NCBI GenBank assembly: GCA_963748405.1
Contig: CAVVIT010000011.1
Location: forward strand, 620,001 to 684,000
Length of the DNA: 64,000 nt
Source of the DNA: Fen-1273 sp963748405
GTDB lineage: Bacteria; Bacteroidota; Ignavibacteria; UBA10030; UBA6906
Direction: 5' to 3'
In this document: piece after piece, positions 16,537 to 25,758 of the stretch
Position numbering within the stretch: the first letter of the stretch is position 1
Layout of the letters: every line of letters begins with the position of its first letter
Notes under the pieces: model-generated
The model's input: only the letters and a program-made list of their open reading frames with translations
Told to the model about the DNA's origin: nothing
Databases searched by the model: none
Position numbers and translations under genes: made by a program

Positions 16537-17514
16537 ATGCCTTCCCCCCTTTATGTGGCCGTCATCGGCTGCGGCAGCATGGGTGAAATCCACGCGTCGT
16601 GTCTCTCCGCCATCGGGGATGTCCGCCTCCACGCGTTCTGCGACGTCGACGAACCCCGGGCCGCCGCCCTGTGTGCGAAATTCGGAGGCTCGTACGCGAC
16701 GTCCGACGCCGAGCGCGTGCTGCGGGACGCAAAGGTCGACGCCGTCTACATCTGCACGCATCACGACACGCACAGCTCCCTCGCGATCCGCGCCGCGGAG
16801 GAACACAAGCACGTCATGATGGAGAAACCGCTCGCGCTGACGCTCCCGGAATGCCGCGACGTGGGGAACGCCGTCGAAAGGCACGGGATCCTCTTCATGA
16901 CGGGGTTCAAGATGCGGTACTATCCGTCGGTGGCGCGCGCGCGGCAGTTCATCCCTTCTCCGCTCGTGACGATCGGCCAGATGATGGATGCCCGATGGCC
17001 GGACGATTTCTGGGCGAACGATCCTCTCCGGGGGGGCGGGAATATCCTCTCCCAGGGTTGCCACGCGGTGGACCTGGTCTGTCACCTCAACGGGTCCCGG
17101 CCCGTGAGGATATACGCCGAAGGGGGAAACCTCGGCCATCCGTCGCTCAATATCATCGACAACATCGTTGCGACGATCCGCTTTGAGAACGGCACCGTGG
17201 CGAGCCTTGCGCTGGGAGATTCCGGCCAGACCCCTTTTGTCTCGAAGTTCTCGTTTCAAACGACCGACGGGCGGAAGACCGCTCACCTCCGTGACCGGCT
17301 CAAGACGGTGACCCTCTTCGACGGGGAACACGCATCGGAGTCGTCGGATCCGGAAGAATACGGGTTCATCGAGGAGAACAACGATTTCATCCGGTCGCTC
17401 CGCAGCGGGACTCCTCCTCCGATCACCCATCGGGACGGTCTCCGGGCGACACTCATCGTCCTCACGGCGTTCGAGTCGCTCAGGACCGGACTCCCCCGGA
17501 CAATTTCCTTCTGA
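16537..17514 (+). CDS. Gfo/Idh/MocA family NAD(P)-dependent oxidoreductase
   Basis: A 325-aa sugar oxidoreductase. The Rossmann motif GCGSMGEIHAS is at residues 8-18, the EKP motif with the catalytic Lys is in MEKPLALT near 92-99, and the C-terminal half is the usual open-faced beta-sheet domain; a catalytic His is present in GCHAVDL near 182. Family enzymes oxidise or reduce hydroxyls of sugars, inositols or their derivatives. It is the first gene of the carbohydrate operon running to 25169. TTGATT-17-CTTATT at 16453-16481 is only a poor promoter match. The FG-GAP gene follows 9 bases after its stop. Confidence 0.9.
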   Translation: MPSPLYVAVIGCGSMGEIHASCLSAIGDVRLHAFCDVDEPRAAALCAKFGGSYATSDAERVLRDAKVDAVYICTHHDTHSSLAIRAAEEHKHVMMEKPLALTLPECRDVGNAVERHGILFMTGFKMRYYPSVARARQFIPSPLVTIGQMMDARWPDDFWANDPLRGGGNILSQGCHAVDLVCHLNGSRPVRIYAEGGNLGHPSLNIIDNIVATIRFENGTVASLALGDSGQTPFVSKFSFQTTDGRKTAHLRDRLKTVTLFDGEHASESSDPEEYGFIEENNDFIRSLRSGTPPPITHRDGLRATLIVLTAFESLRTGLPRTISF

Positions 17515-17523
17515 CGTGAACCC

Positions 17524-20358
17524 ATGAACGACTTCCGCGCCGGGGACTCCGGCGTTCCCCCCGGCCAGTGGCACATGTACCGCCGCGACCACCACCTCAG
17601 CGGCCGCTGCCTGCTTCCCGGCGACGTGACGCGGCCGGAGATACTCTGGCAATTCCCGCTCGGCGGTTCTGAAAATGAATGCATTTCCCTTCCCGGTGCC
17701 GGAGGGCGGAGCGATCTTCTCTTTGCCTACGGGGGCTGCGTCATCCGGACCGCGGGAATCACGGGAGCCGTCTTCTGGAAGAGCCCCCCCTGCGGCATCA
17801 ACGCCGTCGGCGCGGTGGAGGATCTCGACGGCGACGGTCTCCCGGAGATCGTCTGCAGCTCGGGCTACGAGGTGATCGTTCTTGCCGCGGAATCGGGCGA
17901 GGTCCTGATGAGGCATTACGTCGGGTTCCCGCTCTCTTCCGGGACGCAGGCAAGCACGATACTCTGCCACAGGTTCGACCGGGCCTCGCGCGGAATGCAC
18001 CTCGTCGCTCCCCTGATGAGCTCCAGGGAAGTCCTGGTGTTCGACTTCCGCGGCAACCGGAAGGGGACCCTGGCGCACACGCTCTGGATGGACGACGCAT
18101 TCCACCCGACGGTGGCCGCCGCGGACATGGACGGCGACGGCGTGGACGAGCTCGTCGTCTCGAAGCTCTGCGGCCTGTACGTGTTCGATGTGCTGACCGG
18201 CGCCATGAAGAACTTCGTCCGGTGGGTATCCAACGGCGAGCGCCACCGCAATTACGGGCTCCTCCAGCTCGTGGACATCAACGGGGACGGGGCCAGGGAG
18301 GTCGTGATCGTCGCCGAGCGGGTGGCGCGCCACATGTCGGTGATCGGCAACGACGGGTCGGGGAATCTCTCGCTCCTCTGGGACCGGTTCATCGAGTTCA
18401 TCTATCCCGAGGACACGACCGAGCTGCGCCACACCGTGAATTCCGTGGGGGACGTCGACGGCGACGGGGTGCCGGAGCTCGTCGTGAGCGTATACAACGG
18501 GAGGAAGGACGGCCGCTGGTGGCTCGAGGTCATCGACCCCCGCACGGGCGCCCTCAAATGCGAGATTCCCGACAGGTATCTCTGGGGCGTGCAGGATGTG
18601 AACGCGGACGGGATCCCGGAGCTCCTCCTCGGCGTCGAACGGAAGCGCAACCCGGTTCCCTTCTCCACCGTGGAAATTGTCTCGCTGAAGGGATGCCGAT
18701 CGCTCCTGCTCTGGAGCCTCCCGGACGCGCATTTCGCAGGCCGGTGCGTCCGCCCCGGGGGCTGGAAATCAAATTTCCGTCCCGTTCAGTTCGGCCACGA
18801 TGAGACGTGGACGGACATCTCGCAGGCGGGGTGCACCGTCTTCCTGTTTACCGCGGGGAAAGACGGCGCCCGGTCGTTCGGTGAGCTTGCCGTCTCTCGC
18901 GGCACGTTTTCGCTCCGTTCCCTCCCGCTCGGCAGCGGAGGGGAGTACCTGATGTCGGCGCTTGCGGATGTCGACGGAGACGGGGAGCGCGAAGCGGTGA
19001 TCTCACGCAATAACGGGGAGGTCCTCCTCGTCCGGGCCGGCAGGGGGACCGTGGGGAGCTGGACTGCCGGCATCAGGATCCAGCTCGAGGGATTTTCCGC
19101 CGCCAGGCCGGGACCCACCCCTGTCGTCTACTGCCCCGGGGAAGGGCAGGGGCCGCTCGTGACGGTTCCGGACACCACGAACGTGATGCACCAGCTCCGG
19201 GTCGATCCCTCCGGGCGGAACGTCGTCGAGCTCTGGAAGATGGGAGGACGGGGATGGGTCGGGTACGACAATTGTTTTCACTCGGCGTACGTGCGGGACG
19301 TCGACGGTGACGGGGAGCTTGAGATCATGGCGGTGAACACGGGACGGGATGACTGCTCCGAGCTCTGCGCGATTTCCGCCGGGGGGCGCGTGAAGCAGTC
19401 GTGGGTGTTTCCCGATGCCCCCGCACCGGCCTCTCCGAGGATCGGGCTGTACGAGTGGGTCGTCGTCGAAGGCGCGGGAGGGAAGTCGATCACCGCCTCC
19501 TGGTACGCGTCGTACTCGATGAATTCCGAGCAGACGATCGCCGTCACGCTCGGGGGACGGGAACTCTGGCGGAAGGCGCAGTACGGGGAAGGAGAATGGG
19601 GGCGCGGTGTCGGCCCGTGGAGTTCGTACTCCGTGCTCGGGACGGACGACGGCCGGACGGAAGTGCTGTTCCTTGCGAAGGACCACATCTGCGGCGTGGA
19701 TGCGCAGACGGGAGCGTGGAAGCGCGAGCCGTGGATTCTCTGGCATGCGACGAACTCCGTGATGAACCAGCCCGACTGGGACTTTACGAAGGACCGCCAG
19801 GCGGACTTCGGAACGGACAAAGACCCCTTCACGGCATACGGGTCTCCCGCCCTCATCGATGCGGCCGGTGACGGGAAAACGGAGATACTCGTGTCGGCCT
19901 GCTTCGGAGGGTTCGGCCTTCTCCGCCCGGACTTCTCCGTCGTCTGGTGGAAACGGGCCCCGTTCACCGACATGATGCTCCGCCACGCGGCCGTCGCGGA
20001 CGTGGGCGGCGACGGCAGGTTGTGCGTCGGGGTCTGCCACGCTGACGGCGCCTTCTGCTGCCTCGAGGCTTCGTCGGGGAACGAGCTCTGGAGCGTGGAG
20101 CTCCGGAGCACGACCTCGGACATCGCCTCGTGCGACATCGACGGGGACGGGAGGGAGGAATTCATCGCCGCGGCGACGGACGGACGGCTCCTGGCGATCG
20201 GGTCCGACGGCGCCGGCGGGGGCCTCATCAAGTGGAGCCTGGATCTCGGCTTTGCGCTGGGCAACCCGGTCGTCGCGGACGTCGACGGGGACGGCCGTGC
20301 AGAGATCCTCGTTGTGTGCGGCGACGGAATGCTCGTATGCGTCGGAAAGGGAAGATGA
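17524..20358 (+). CDS. FG-GAP/VCBS repeat beta-propeller protein without a signal peptide
   Basis: A 944-aa repeat protein. I count about eleven D-x-D-G-D-G-type calcium loops (for example DLDGDGLPEIV, DMDGDGVDELVV, DVDGDGVPELVV, DIDGDGREEFIA, DVDGDGRAEILVV), the signature of FG-GAP propellers that usually bind Ca2+ and polysaccharides or partners outside the cell. The N-terminus (MNDFRAGDSGVPPGQW) has no signal peptide or membrane helix, and upstream extension is limited by the preceding gene. It sits between two cytoplasmic enzymes and its stop overlaps the next start as ATGA. It may be secreted by a non-classical route, use an unseen upstream start, or act in the cytoplasm. Function unknown. 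Confidence 0.85.
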   Translation: MNDFRAGDSGVPPGQWHMYRRDHHLSGRCLLPGDVTRPEILWQFPLGGSENECISLPGAGGRSDLLFAYGGCVIRTAGITGAVFWKSPPCGINAVGAVEDLDGDGLPEIVCSSGYEVIVLAAESGEVLMRHYVGFPLSSGTQASTILCHRFDRASRGMHLVAPLMSSREVLVFDFRGNRKGTLAHTLWMDDAFHPTVAAADMDGDGVDELVVSKLCGLYVFDVLTGAMKNFVRWVSNGERHRNYGLLQLVDINGDGAREVVIVAERVARHMSVIGNDGSGNLSLLWDRFIEFIYPEDTTELRHTVNSVGDVDGDGVPELVVSVYNGRKDGRWWLEVIDPRTGALKCEIPDRYLWGVQDVNADGIPELLLGVERKRNPVPFSTVEIVSLKGCRSLLLWSLPDAHFAGRCVRPGGWKSNFRPVQFGHDETWTDISQAGCTVFLFTAGKDGARSFGELAVSRGTFSLRSLPLGSGGEYLMSALADVDGDGEREAVISRNNGEVLLVRAGRGTVGSWTAGIRIQLEGFSAARPGPTPVVYCPGEGQGPLVTVPDTTNVMHQLRVDPSGRNVVELWKMGGRGWVGYDNCFHSAYVRDVDGDGELEIMAVNTGRDDCSELCAISAGGRVKQSWVFPDAPAPASPRIGLYEWVVVEGAGGKSITASWYASYSMNSEQTIAVTLGGRELWRKAQYGEGEWGRGVGPWSSYSVLGTDDGRTEVLFLAKDHICGVDAQTGAWKREPWILWHATNSVMNQPDWDFTKDRQADFGTDKDPFTAYGSPALIDAAGDGKTEILVSACFGGFGLLRPDFSVVWWKRAPFTDMMLRHAAVADVGGDGRLCVGVCHADGAFCCLEASSGNELWSVELRSTTSDIASCDIDGDGREEFIAAATDGRLLAIGSDGAGGGLIKWSLDLGFALGNPVVADVDGDGRAEILVVCGDGMLVCVGKGR

Positions 20359-21233
20359 GTATGCGGATCGTACGGATCGCAACGACGTCGTTTCTCGTGG
20401 AGGACCACAGCCACACGCCTGCCATGAACGTCGCCCGCTCGCTGGGCTACATCAGAAAGGCGCGGCAGGAGAGGGCTGACATCCTCTGTCTTCCGGAGAT
20501 GGTGACGACCGCCAATGTCCCCGAGCATCTGGCATACCACGCCGAGGATTACCCGGGGGAATACACGCGCGCATTCCGGAAGGCGGCCCGGGCGAACGGC
20601 ATCAACCTCGTCGCGCCCTATCTCGTGCGCGTCGGCAGCCGCGTGTACAACCAGGCCACCGTCATCGACCGGAAGGGGAAGATCGTCGGGGTGTACCGGA
20701 AGGTCCAGCCGACGGCGGAAGAACGCCGCCACGTCGTCCCCGGCGGGGGGTTTCCCGTCTTCGACCTGGACTTCGGCCGCATCGCGGTGATGATCTGCAT
20801 GGACATCTACTTCCCGGAGATCCCGCGGATCTATGCGTTCAAAGGGGCCGAAATCCTCTTCTGGCCGACCGTCTCTCACGGCCCGACGCAGGAAGCCCTC
20901 CGGGCGCAGCTGACGGCCCGGGCGGTCGACAACTCGCTCATCGTCGTCGAATCGAACATGGCGAACCATCCCCCCTATGCGCCGTACAGCGGCCGATTCC
21001 GGCCGGCGACCGCCCGGATCCTCGATCACAACGGGGACGTGATCGCCCAGACGGGCAGGCGCGAGGGGATCGCCGTGGCCGCCGTGGACCTCGACGAAGT
21101 GCGCCTCACATCCGGCTGCGTCCTGATCCGCGAGCCCGACCGGATGAAGGAGGACCTGCAGAGCATCACGCGCCTGGACCTGTACGCGAAAGAATACGCG
21201 GGCCTTGCCCGAAAACAGAAGAGGTACTACTGA
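20355..21233 (+). CDS. Carbon-nitrogen hydrolase (nitrilase superfamily amidohydrolase)
   Basis: A 292-aa cytoplasmic amidase-like enzyme. The Glu-Lys-Cys triad is present: Glu in LCLPEMV near residue 43, Lys in VYRKVQPTAEER near 115, and Cys in VMICMDIYFPE near 149. Family members hydrolyse amides, ureas or nitriles, often N-carbamoyl compounds. In a sugar-import operon it may remove an N-acyl or carbamoyl group from an amino-sugar-like substrate, which is an inference. ATG 20355 overlaps the FG-GAP stop; ATG 20361 is an alternative two codons later. Its TGA overlaps the next ATG by one base. Confidence 0.88.
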   Translation: MSMRIVRIATTSFLVEDHSHTPAMNVARSLGYIRKARQERADILCLPEMVTTANVPEHLAYHAEDYPGEYTRAFRKAARANGINLVAPYLVRVGSRVYNQATVIDRKGKIVGVYRKVQPTAEERRHVVPGGGFPVFDLDFGRIAVMICMDIYFPEIPRIYAFKGAEILFWPTVSHGPTQEALRAQLTARAVDNSLIVVESNMANHPPYAPYSGRFRPATARILDHNGDVIAQTGRREGIAVAAVDLDEVRLTSGCVLIREPDRMKEDLQSITRLDLYAKEYAGLARKQKRYY

Positions 21234-22519
21234 TGCGCCTCCTCCGGGCCTTCCTTTTCCTTGTTCTCGCGTTTGCCTGCCTCTCGTGCGGCACGGGAAA
21301 GAAGCAGCCCGGTGAGGGGGTCACGCTGATCCTGTACCACTGGATGGAGAAAGACAGGACACTGTGGGAGGAGGGGATCATCAGGCCGTTCGAGGAGGCG
21401 CATCCCGGCGTCCACGTCGTGCTCCAGACGTCCCCCTACGCCCTGTATGTCTCCAAGAGCCTCACGTCAATCGCCTCGGGGACGCCGATCGCCGACCTGA
21501 TGTTCGCCGAAGACTGGTTCGGGCAGGAGCTGATACGCACGCACTACGCACGGGACCTGATGCCGCTTGTCCGGCGGGATGTCGCGCTGAATGACTTCTA
21601 CAGTGAAGCAATGACGGAATGGCGCGGGTCTCCGGGAAGCGACACGGTTCTCTACGGCTTCCCGGCCTGTCTCGGACTGACCGTCCTGTTCTACAACAAG
21701 GACATGTTCGACAGGGCGGGGGTACCGTATCCCGATACCACCTGGACATACGACGACCTGCTGAGGGTCGGCAAACGGCTGACGACGCCTTCCGCGGGGG
21801 GCGCGCCCGAACGGTGGGGGCTCAGTTTCGATGTCCAGTACACGGGACTGGAGACCGTGATTTATTCGCAGGGAGGACGGATGCTCACTCCGGACGGGAG
21901 GCGCGCTGTGCTTGAAGAGCCCGCGACGCTCAGGAGCCTGGAGTACATACGCGACATTTTCGTGAAAGACCGCATCGCATCGAACACGACCTCGTTCGTC
22001 AACGCGTGGGACGCGTTTGTCGGGGAGCGGGCGGCGATGGTGCTGATCGGCTCCCTCGGCGCGGCCAGCCTTGACGGCTCCTCCATCCGGTGGGACCTGA
22101 CGTATCCGCCGAAGGGCCCCGGCGGGCTGCGCCGGTCACGGAGATTCTCCATGGCGTTCATGATCCCGCAGAACTCGCCGCATCCGGACGAAGCCTGGCA
22201 GCTCCTGCTCTGGATCCTGACGAAGAGCCCGGTGGAGAGTCTCAACCGCCAGTACCTGGGAATGATGCCCACCTACCGGCCGTTCGCCGCCTCACCGCGC
22301 TGGCTCGATTCCCCTCCCGTCCACAGCCGCAATCTCCTCGTCGCACTCGAGTCGGGGCAGTCGTTTCCCCTGTTCAGCCCCGCGTGGCAGGAATGGCGCG
22401 ACAACAACCTGACCCCCGAACTGATGCAGATGATCCAGGGAAAGAAATCACCGGCGGAGTGCGCGCGGGACGCGGACAGGCGGATCAACGCCGTTCTCGA
22501 CCGCGTGTATGCACGCTGA
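21233..22519 (+). CDS. Sugar ABC transporter solute-binding lipoprotein (family 1)
   Basis: A 428-aa substrate-binding protein. The N-terminus is a lipoprotein signal with lipobox LSC at about residue 20 (ACLSCGTG). The mature part follows the MalE/UgpB-type family 1 pattern: ILYHWMEKDR, FEEAHPGVHVVLQ, DLMFAEDW, LTVLFYNKDMFDRAGV, PDTTWTYDDLL and a C-terminal DEAWQLLLWI. It presents a carbohydrate to the two permeases encoded downstream. It overlaps the upstream stop by one base, and an oxidoreductase gene is inserted between it and the permeases. Confidence 0.92.
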   Translation: MRLLRAFLFLVLAFACLSCGTGKKQPGEGVTLILYHWMEKDRTLWEEGIIRPFEEAHPGVHVVLQTSPYALYVSKSLTSIASGTPIADLMFAEDWFGQELIRTHYARDLMPLVRRDVALNDFYSEAMTEWRGSPGSDTVLYGFPACLGLTVLFYNKDMFDRAGVPYPDTTWTYDDLLRVGKRLTTPSAGGAPERWGLSFDVQYTGLETVIYSQGGRMLTPDGRRAVLEEPATLRSLEYIRDIFVKDRIASNTTSFVNAWDAFVGERAAMVLIGSLGAASLDGSSIRWDLTYPPKGPGGLRRSRRFSMAFMIPQNSPHPDEAWQLLLWILTKSPVESLNRQYLGMMPTYRPFAASPRWLDSPPVHSRNLLVALESGQSFPLFSPAWQEWRDNNLTPELMQMIQGKKSPAECARDADRRINAVLDRVYAR

Positions 22520-22538
22520 TGAAACAGCAGGCGGACCG

Positions 22539-23468
22539 ATGATACGCATAGGCCTTGTCGATCTCGATACGTCACACCCGCGCGCGTTCACGAACATACT
22601 CCGGACGATCCCCGGCGTCGACGTGACGGCGTTGTGGGACGGGGGGGACGTATGGCCCCGGGGGTACGACCGCAGGTTCGCGGGGGAAAACGGCATTCCG
22701 GCCGTCTGCGCCTCGCTCGAGGAGATGCCGGAACTCGTGGATGCCGCGATGCTGCACGGGGTGAACTGGGAACGCCATATCGAGCGGGCGTTGGTCTTCA
22801 TGAAGACCGGGAAGTCCGTCCTGATCGACAAGCCGGTCGTCGGGTCGGTCCGGGATTGCGACCGGCTGGAAAACCTGATGGCAAAGTACGGGACGCAGGT
22901 GTACGGCGGGTCGGCGCTGCGCTGCGTCCGGGAGGTCGCCGCGCTTCGCGCGGGCTTTCCCCCGGGGGCGCGGGTGATCTCGGTGGCTGCCTCCGGGCCG
23001 GGGGACTTCTTCAGTTACGGCGTTCACACGACCGAATTGCTTCAGGGTTTTGCGGGAACGGGCATCCGGAAGGTGACGCCCGTCGTGCGCTCCGGGTGCC
23101 CGGTCATTGCCCTGGAATACCGGGACGGGCTCACCGGGATTCTCCACCTGCAGACCCCCTTCAGCGGGTGGTCGCTCACGGCGTATACGACGGAGGGGGT
23201 CCGGACGGCCGTCGTGAATCCCGAAGGGCTGTACGAACCGTTCCTGCGCGGGTTTGTTGCGATGCTCCGGGGGGAGAAGGGCGAGGGAGGGCTGGCCGGC
23301 CCGCTCGAGGCCGTGCGGGTGCATCTGGCCGCACGGACCGCGCTCCGCAGGGGGGCCGCGGTTTCCCTTGACGACATCCCTCCCCGCGCCGCGTTCGACG
23401 GGCGGGCCTTCGCATCGGCGTACGCCGCGGAGAAACGGCGGGGAACATCCGGCGTTCCACGCCGATGA
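22539..23468 (+). CDS. Gfo/Idh/MocA-like oxidoreductase with an atypical nucleotide-binding start
   Basis: A 309-aa protein beginning MIRIGLVDLDTSHP, the start usual for a Gfo/Idh/MocA subgroup that has D-T-S-H in place of the GxGxxG loop. The second motif reads IDKPVV near residue 93-99, keeping the catalytic-type Lys. A GVHTTELL segment follows in the C-terminal half. NAD(P) binding is therefore likely but not textbook. I prefer ATG 22539 over 22509 because the family start falls there; the ribosome-binding site AGGCGG is modest. Its stop overlaps the first permease as ATGA, so it is part of the uptake operon and probably acts on the imported sugar. Confidence 0.8.
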   Translation: MIRIGLVDLDTSHPRAFTNILRTIPGVDVTALWDGGDVWPRGYDRRFAGENGIPAVCASLEEMPELVDAAMLHGVNWERHIERALVFMKTGKSVLIDKPVVGSVRDCDRLENLMAKYGTQVYGGSALRCVREVAALRAGFPPGARVISVAASGPGDFFSYGVHTTELLQGFAGTGIRKVTPVVRSGCPVIALEYRDGLTGILHLQTPFSGWSLTAYTTEGVRTAVVNPEGLYEPFLRGFVAMLRGEKGEGGLAGPLEAVRVHLAARTALRRGAAVSLDDIPPRAAFDGRAFASAYAAEKRRGTSGVPRR

Positions 23469-24349
23469 CGAACCGGACCGGAATATTCCGCCGGGTCGAA
23501 CCCTACCTGTATCTCCTCCCGACGCTCATCGGGCTCCTCCTCTTCAGTGCCGGCGCGGTTGCCGCCTCGTTCATGCTGAGTTTCACGAGCTGGGACATCA
23601 TTTCCCCGCCGCGGTGGATATGGCTCGGCAATTACGCGGATCTCTGGAAATCCGATCTCTTCTGGGAGGTCGTGCGCAACACGCTGGTGTTCGTCCTGCT
23701 CGCCGTTCCCGCCTCGGTGTGCGCGGCGCTCGGCCTCGCCCTCCTGGTGAACACCGGGCTCCGCGGCATCACGGTCTTCCGGACCGCGTATTTCCTTCCC
23801 GTCGTCTCCTCGATGATCGCGGTCGCCCTCGTCTGGAGCTGGATATTCAATTCCCAGTATGGGCTTCTCAACTACCTGCTCCGCGTGATCTTCGGCGTCC
23901 GGGGCCCTTCGTGGCTCGACGACACGACATGGGCGCTCCCGGCAATGGTGATCGTGACGGTCTGGAAGGGGCTCGGGTACTCGATGGTGATATTCCTCGC
24001 GGGACTGCAGAACATCCCCGCCGACGTCTACCACGCGGCGACGATCGACGGCGCAGGCCCCTGGAGGAGATTCCGGCACATCACGCTCCCGCTCCTCTCG
24101 CCGACAACGTTCTTCGTCCTCGTCATTACGCTGATCAATGCCTTCCAGGTGTTCGAGCAGACGTACGTGCTCACCAAGGGGGGGCCCGCGAATTCGACGG
24201 TCACGCTGAGCTACTACGTGTACCAGAACGCGTTTCAATTCTTCCAGATGGGGAAGGCTGCGGCGGTGGCGTACGTCCTGTTCGCCTTCCTCTTTGCCCT
24301 GACGCTCGCCCAGTTCCGCGCCCAGAAACGGTGGGTGTTCTATGGGTAG
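23465..24349 (+). CDS. Carbohydrate ABC transporter permease (MalF/UgpA type)
   Basis: A 294-aa inner-membrane permease with about six transmembrane helices. The cytoplasmic EAA-type loop that contacts the ATPase is present as PADVYHAATIDGAGPWRRF near residues 181-199, followed by HITLPLL. It forms a heterodimer with the next gene product to import a sugar delivered by the lipoprotein at 21233. The ATG overlaps the preceding stop, and its own end overlaps the next gene by 8 bases. Confidence 0.93.
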   Translation: MTNRTGIFRRVEPYLYLLPTLIGLLLFSAGAVAASFMLSFTSWDIISPPRWIWLGNYADLWKSDLFWEVVRNTLVFVLLAVPASVCAALGLALLVNTGLRGITVFRTAYFLPVVSSMIAVALVWSWIFNSQYGLLNYLLRVIFGVRGPSWLDDTTWALPAMVIVTVWKGLGYSMVIFLAGLQNIPADVYHAATIDGAGPWRRFRHITLPLLSPTTFFVLVITLINAFQVFEQTYVLTKGGPANSTVTLSYYVYQNAFQFFQMGKAAAVAYVLFAFLFALTLAQFRAQKRWVFYG

Positions 24350-25169
24350 AATCCTGCGAACATCGCTCAGGTACGTCCTCCTGGCGTGCGTGGCCGCCCT
24401 GATGGTCGGTCCGTTCCTCTGGATGGTGTCGACCTCCATGATGGACCAGTCGGAAATATTCCGGTATCCTCCCCGCTGGCTCCCCGCGGAGCTCAACCTG
24501 AAGAACTACAGGGCGATCATGGATGTCCTGCCGCTCGGGCGGATGTTCCTGAACAGTTTCACGATCGCCGCGTGTGCGACGGTCGGCCAGCTCGCGAGCT
24601 GCGCGCTGGCGGCGTACGCGTTTGCACGGATGAAGTTCCGCGGCCAGTCGGTCCTGTATTTCCTTCTCCTGGCGACGATGATGATCCCCCCCCAGGTCAC
24701 GATGATCCCCGTGTTCCTCATCATGAAGGCGCTCGGGTGGATCGACACGCTTTACGCGCTCATTGTCCCCGCATTCTTCGGCGGGGCGTTCGGGACCTTT
24801 CTCCTGCGCCAGTTCTTCTCGACGATCCCGATCGATCTGGAAGATGCCGCGCGGATCGACGGGTGCGGGCGGTTCCGGATATTCTGGCGGATCGTCCTCC
24901 CGCTCTCCCGCCCGGCGCTCGTGACGCTCGCGCTCTTCACGTTCATGGCGTACTGGAACGATCTCCTCGGGCCGGTCATCTATCTTTCGAGCGTCGGAAA
25001 GGCCACGCTGACGATCGGCCTGGCGAATCTCCAGTCGGACGTGATGACGACCCGGTACGACCTCCTCATGGCCGGGTCGGTCCTGAGCGTTCTGCCGATC
25101 CTGCTGCTTTTCCTGTTCGGTCAACGGTGGTTCGTCAGGGGAATCGCGGTGACGGGCCTGAAGGAGTGA
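24342..25169 (+). CDS. Carbohydrate ABC transporter permease (MalG/UgpE type)
   Basis: A 275-aa permease with six predicted helices and the EAA loop PIDLEDAARIDGCGRFRIF near residues 163-181, partner of the preceding permease. It ends the uptake operon; no ATP-binding subunit gene is in the window, so the transporter must borrow a shared MsmK-like ATPase from elsewhere, as many family 1 carbohydrate transporters do. About 150 bases separate it from the next gene, which has its own promoter. Confidence 0.93.
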   Translation: MGRILRTSLRYVLLACVAALMVGPFLWMVSTSMMDQSEIFRYPPRWLPAELNLKNYRAIMDVLPLGRMFLNSFTIAACATVGQLASCALAAYAFARMKFRGQSVLYFLLLATMMIPPQVTMIPVFLIMKALGWIDTLYALIVPAFFGGAFGTFLLRQFFSTIPIDLEDAARIDGCGRFRIFWRIVLPLSRPALVTLALFTFMAYWNDLLGPVIYLSSVGKATLTIGLANLQSDVMTTRYDLLMAGSVLSVLPILLLFLFGQRWFVRGIAVTGLKE

Positions 25170-25249
25170 CATGGATGCAGACATGACGATTCGGCCGCCT
25201 CCTCGACGTGCACATCCTCCAGAAGATGCTCTCGTAAGTCCGGACAATG

Positions 25250-25278
25250 TTGCATTTGAACCCTCTGCTGGCTAAGAT
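25250..25278 (+). promoter_or_regulatory. Predicted promoter for the receiver gene and the catabolic cluster
   Basis: TTGCAT (25250-25255), 17-base spacer, TAAGAT (25273-25278). The expected transcription start is near 25285, 36 bases ahead of ATG 25321. It could drive all genes from 25321 to 31591, whose spacings are mostly very short. Confidence 0.65.
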
Positions 25279-25320
25279 ACAAAACACGCCGGCCGTTCCA
25301 CCTACGCAACAGGAGACCTC

Positions 25321-25746
25321 ATGCCGTTCAGAATTCTCGTGGCCGATGATGATGAAGCGGTCCGCAGGTCGCACAGGTTCGCCCTGGACGCCGCGGCGGA
25401 GCAGCTGAAGACTCCGTGCACCGTCGTCGAATCCGACGACAGCGTCGATGCCTGGGCGAAGATCAGGTCCGAGAGATTCGATCTCATTATCGTGGACAAC
25501 GACTTCAAAGACAAAGACATCAAAGGACATCTCCCCGGCATTGCGCTGCTGCAGATCGCCCGGAGAGAAGGGGCGAACAAATCGACGCCGATCGTCTTCT
25601 GCTCCGCGGAGACGTTCGATACGCTCAAGCCGATGGTGGAAAAATTCGGCGCGGTCCATTTCCCGAAAACGGGATACGACATCGACAGGGGGGCCGCGTT
25701 GTTCGTCGAACAGCTCACGAAACCGAAAACCGATCTCTCCCAGTAA
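25321..25746 (+). CDS. Stand-alone response-regulator receiver protein
   Basis: A 141-aa single-domain receiver. The acidic pair is in VADDDEAV, the likely phospho-acceptor is D59 in IIVDNDFKDKD, the Thr/Ser switch position is in IVFCSAET, and the conserved Lys is in FPKTG near 120. There is no output domain. The loop after the phospho-Asp is long and highly charged (DNDFKDKDIKGHLPG). It is preceded by AGGAGA and starts the cluster that contains the lactonase-fold protein 12 bases downstream. A partner kinase is not adjacent; it may act by protein-protein contact. Confidence 0.85.
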   Translation: MPFRILVADDDEAVRRSHRFALDAAAEQLKTPCTVVESDDSVDAWAKIRSERFDLIIVDNDFKDKDIKGHLPGIALLQIARREGANKSTPIVFCSAETFDTLKPMVEKFGAVHFPKTGYDIDRGAALFVEQLTKPKTDLSQ

Positions 25747-25758
25747 ACAGGAGCTGCT

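Noticed and set aside
17524..20358. Regularly spaced GACGGNGACGG repeats as a CRISPR-like array
   Set aside because: They encode the DxDGDG loops of the FG-GAP repeats and the spacing is not array-like.
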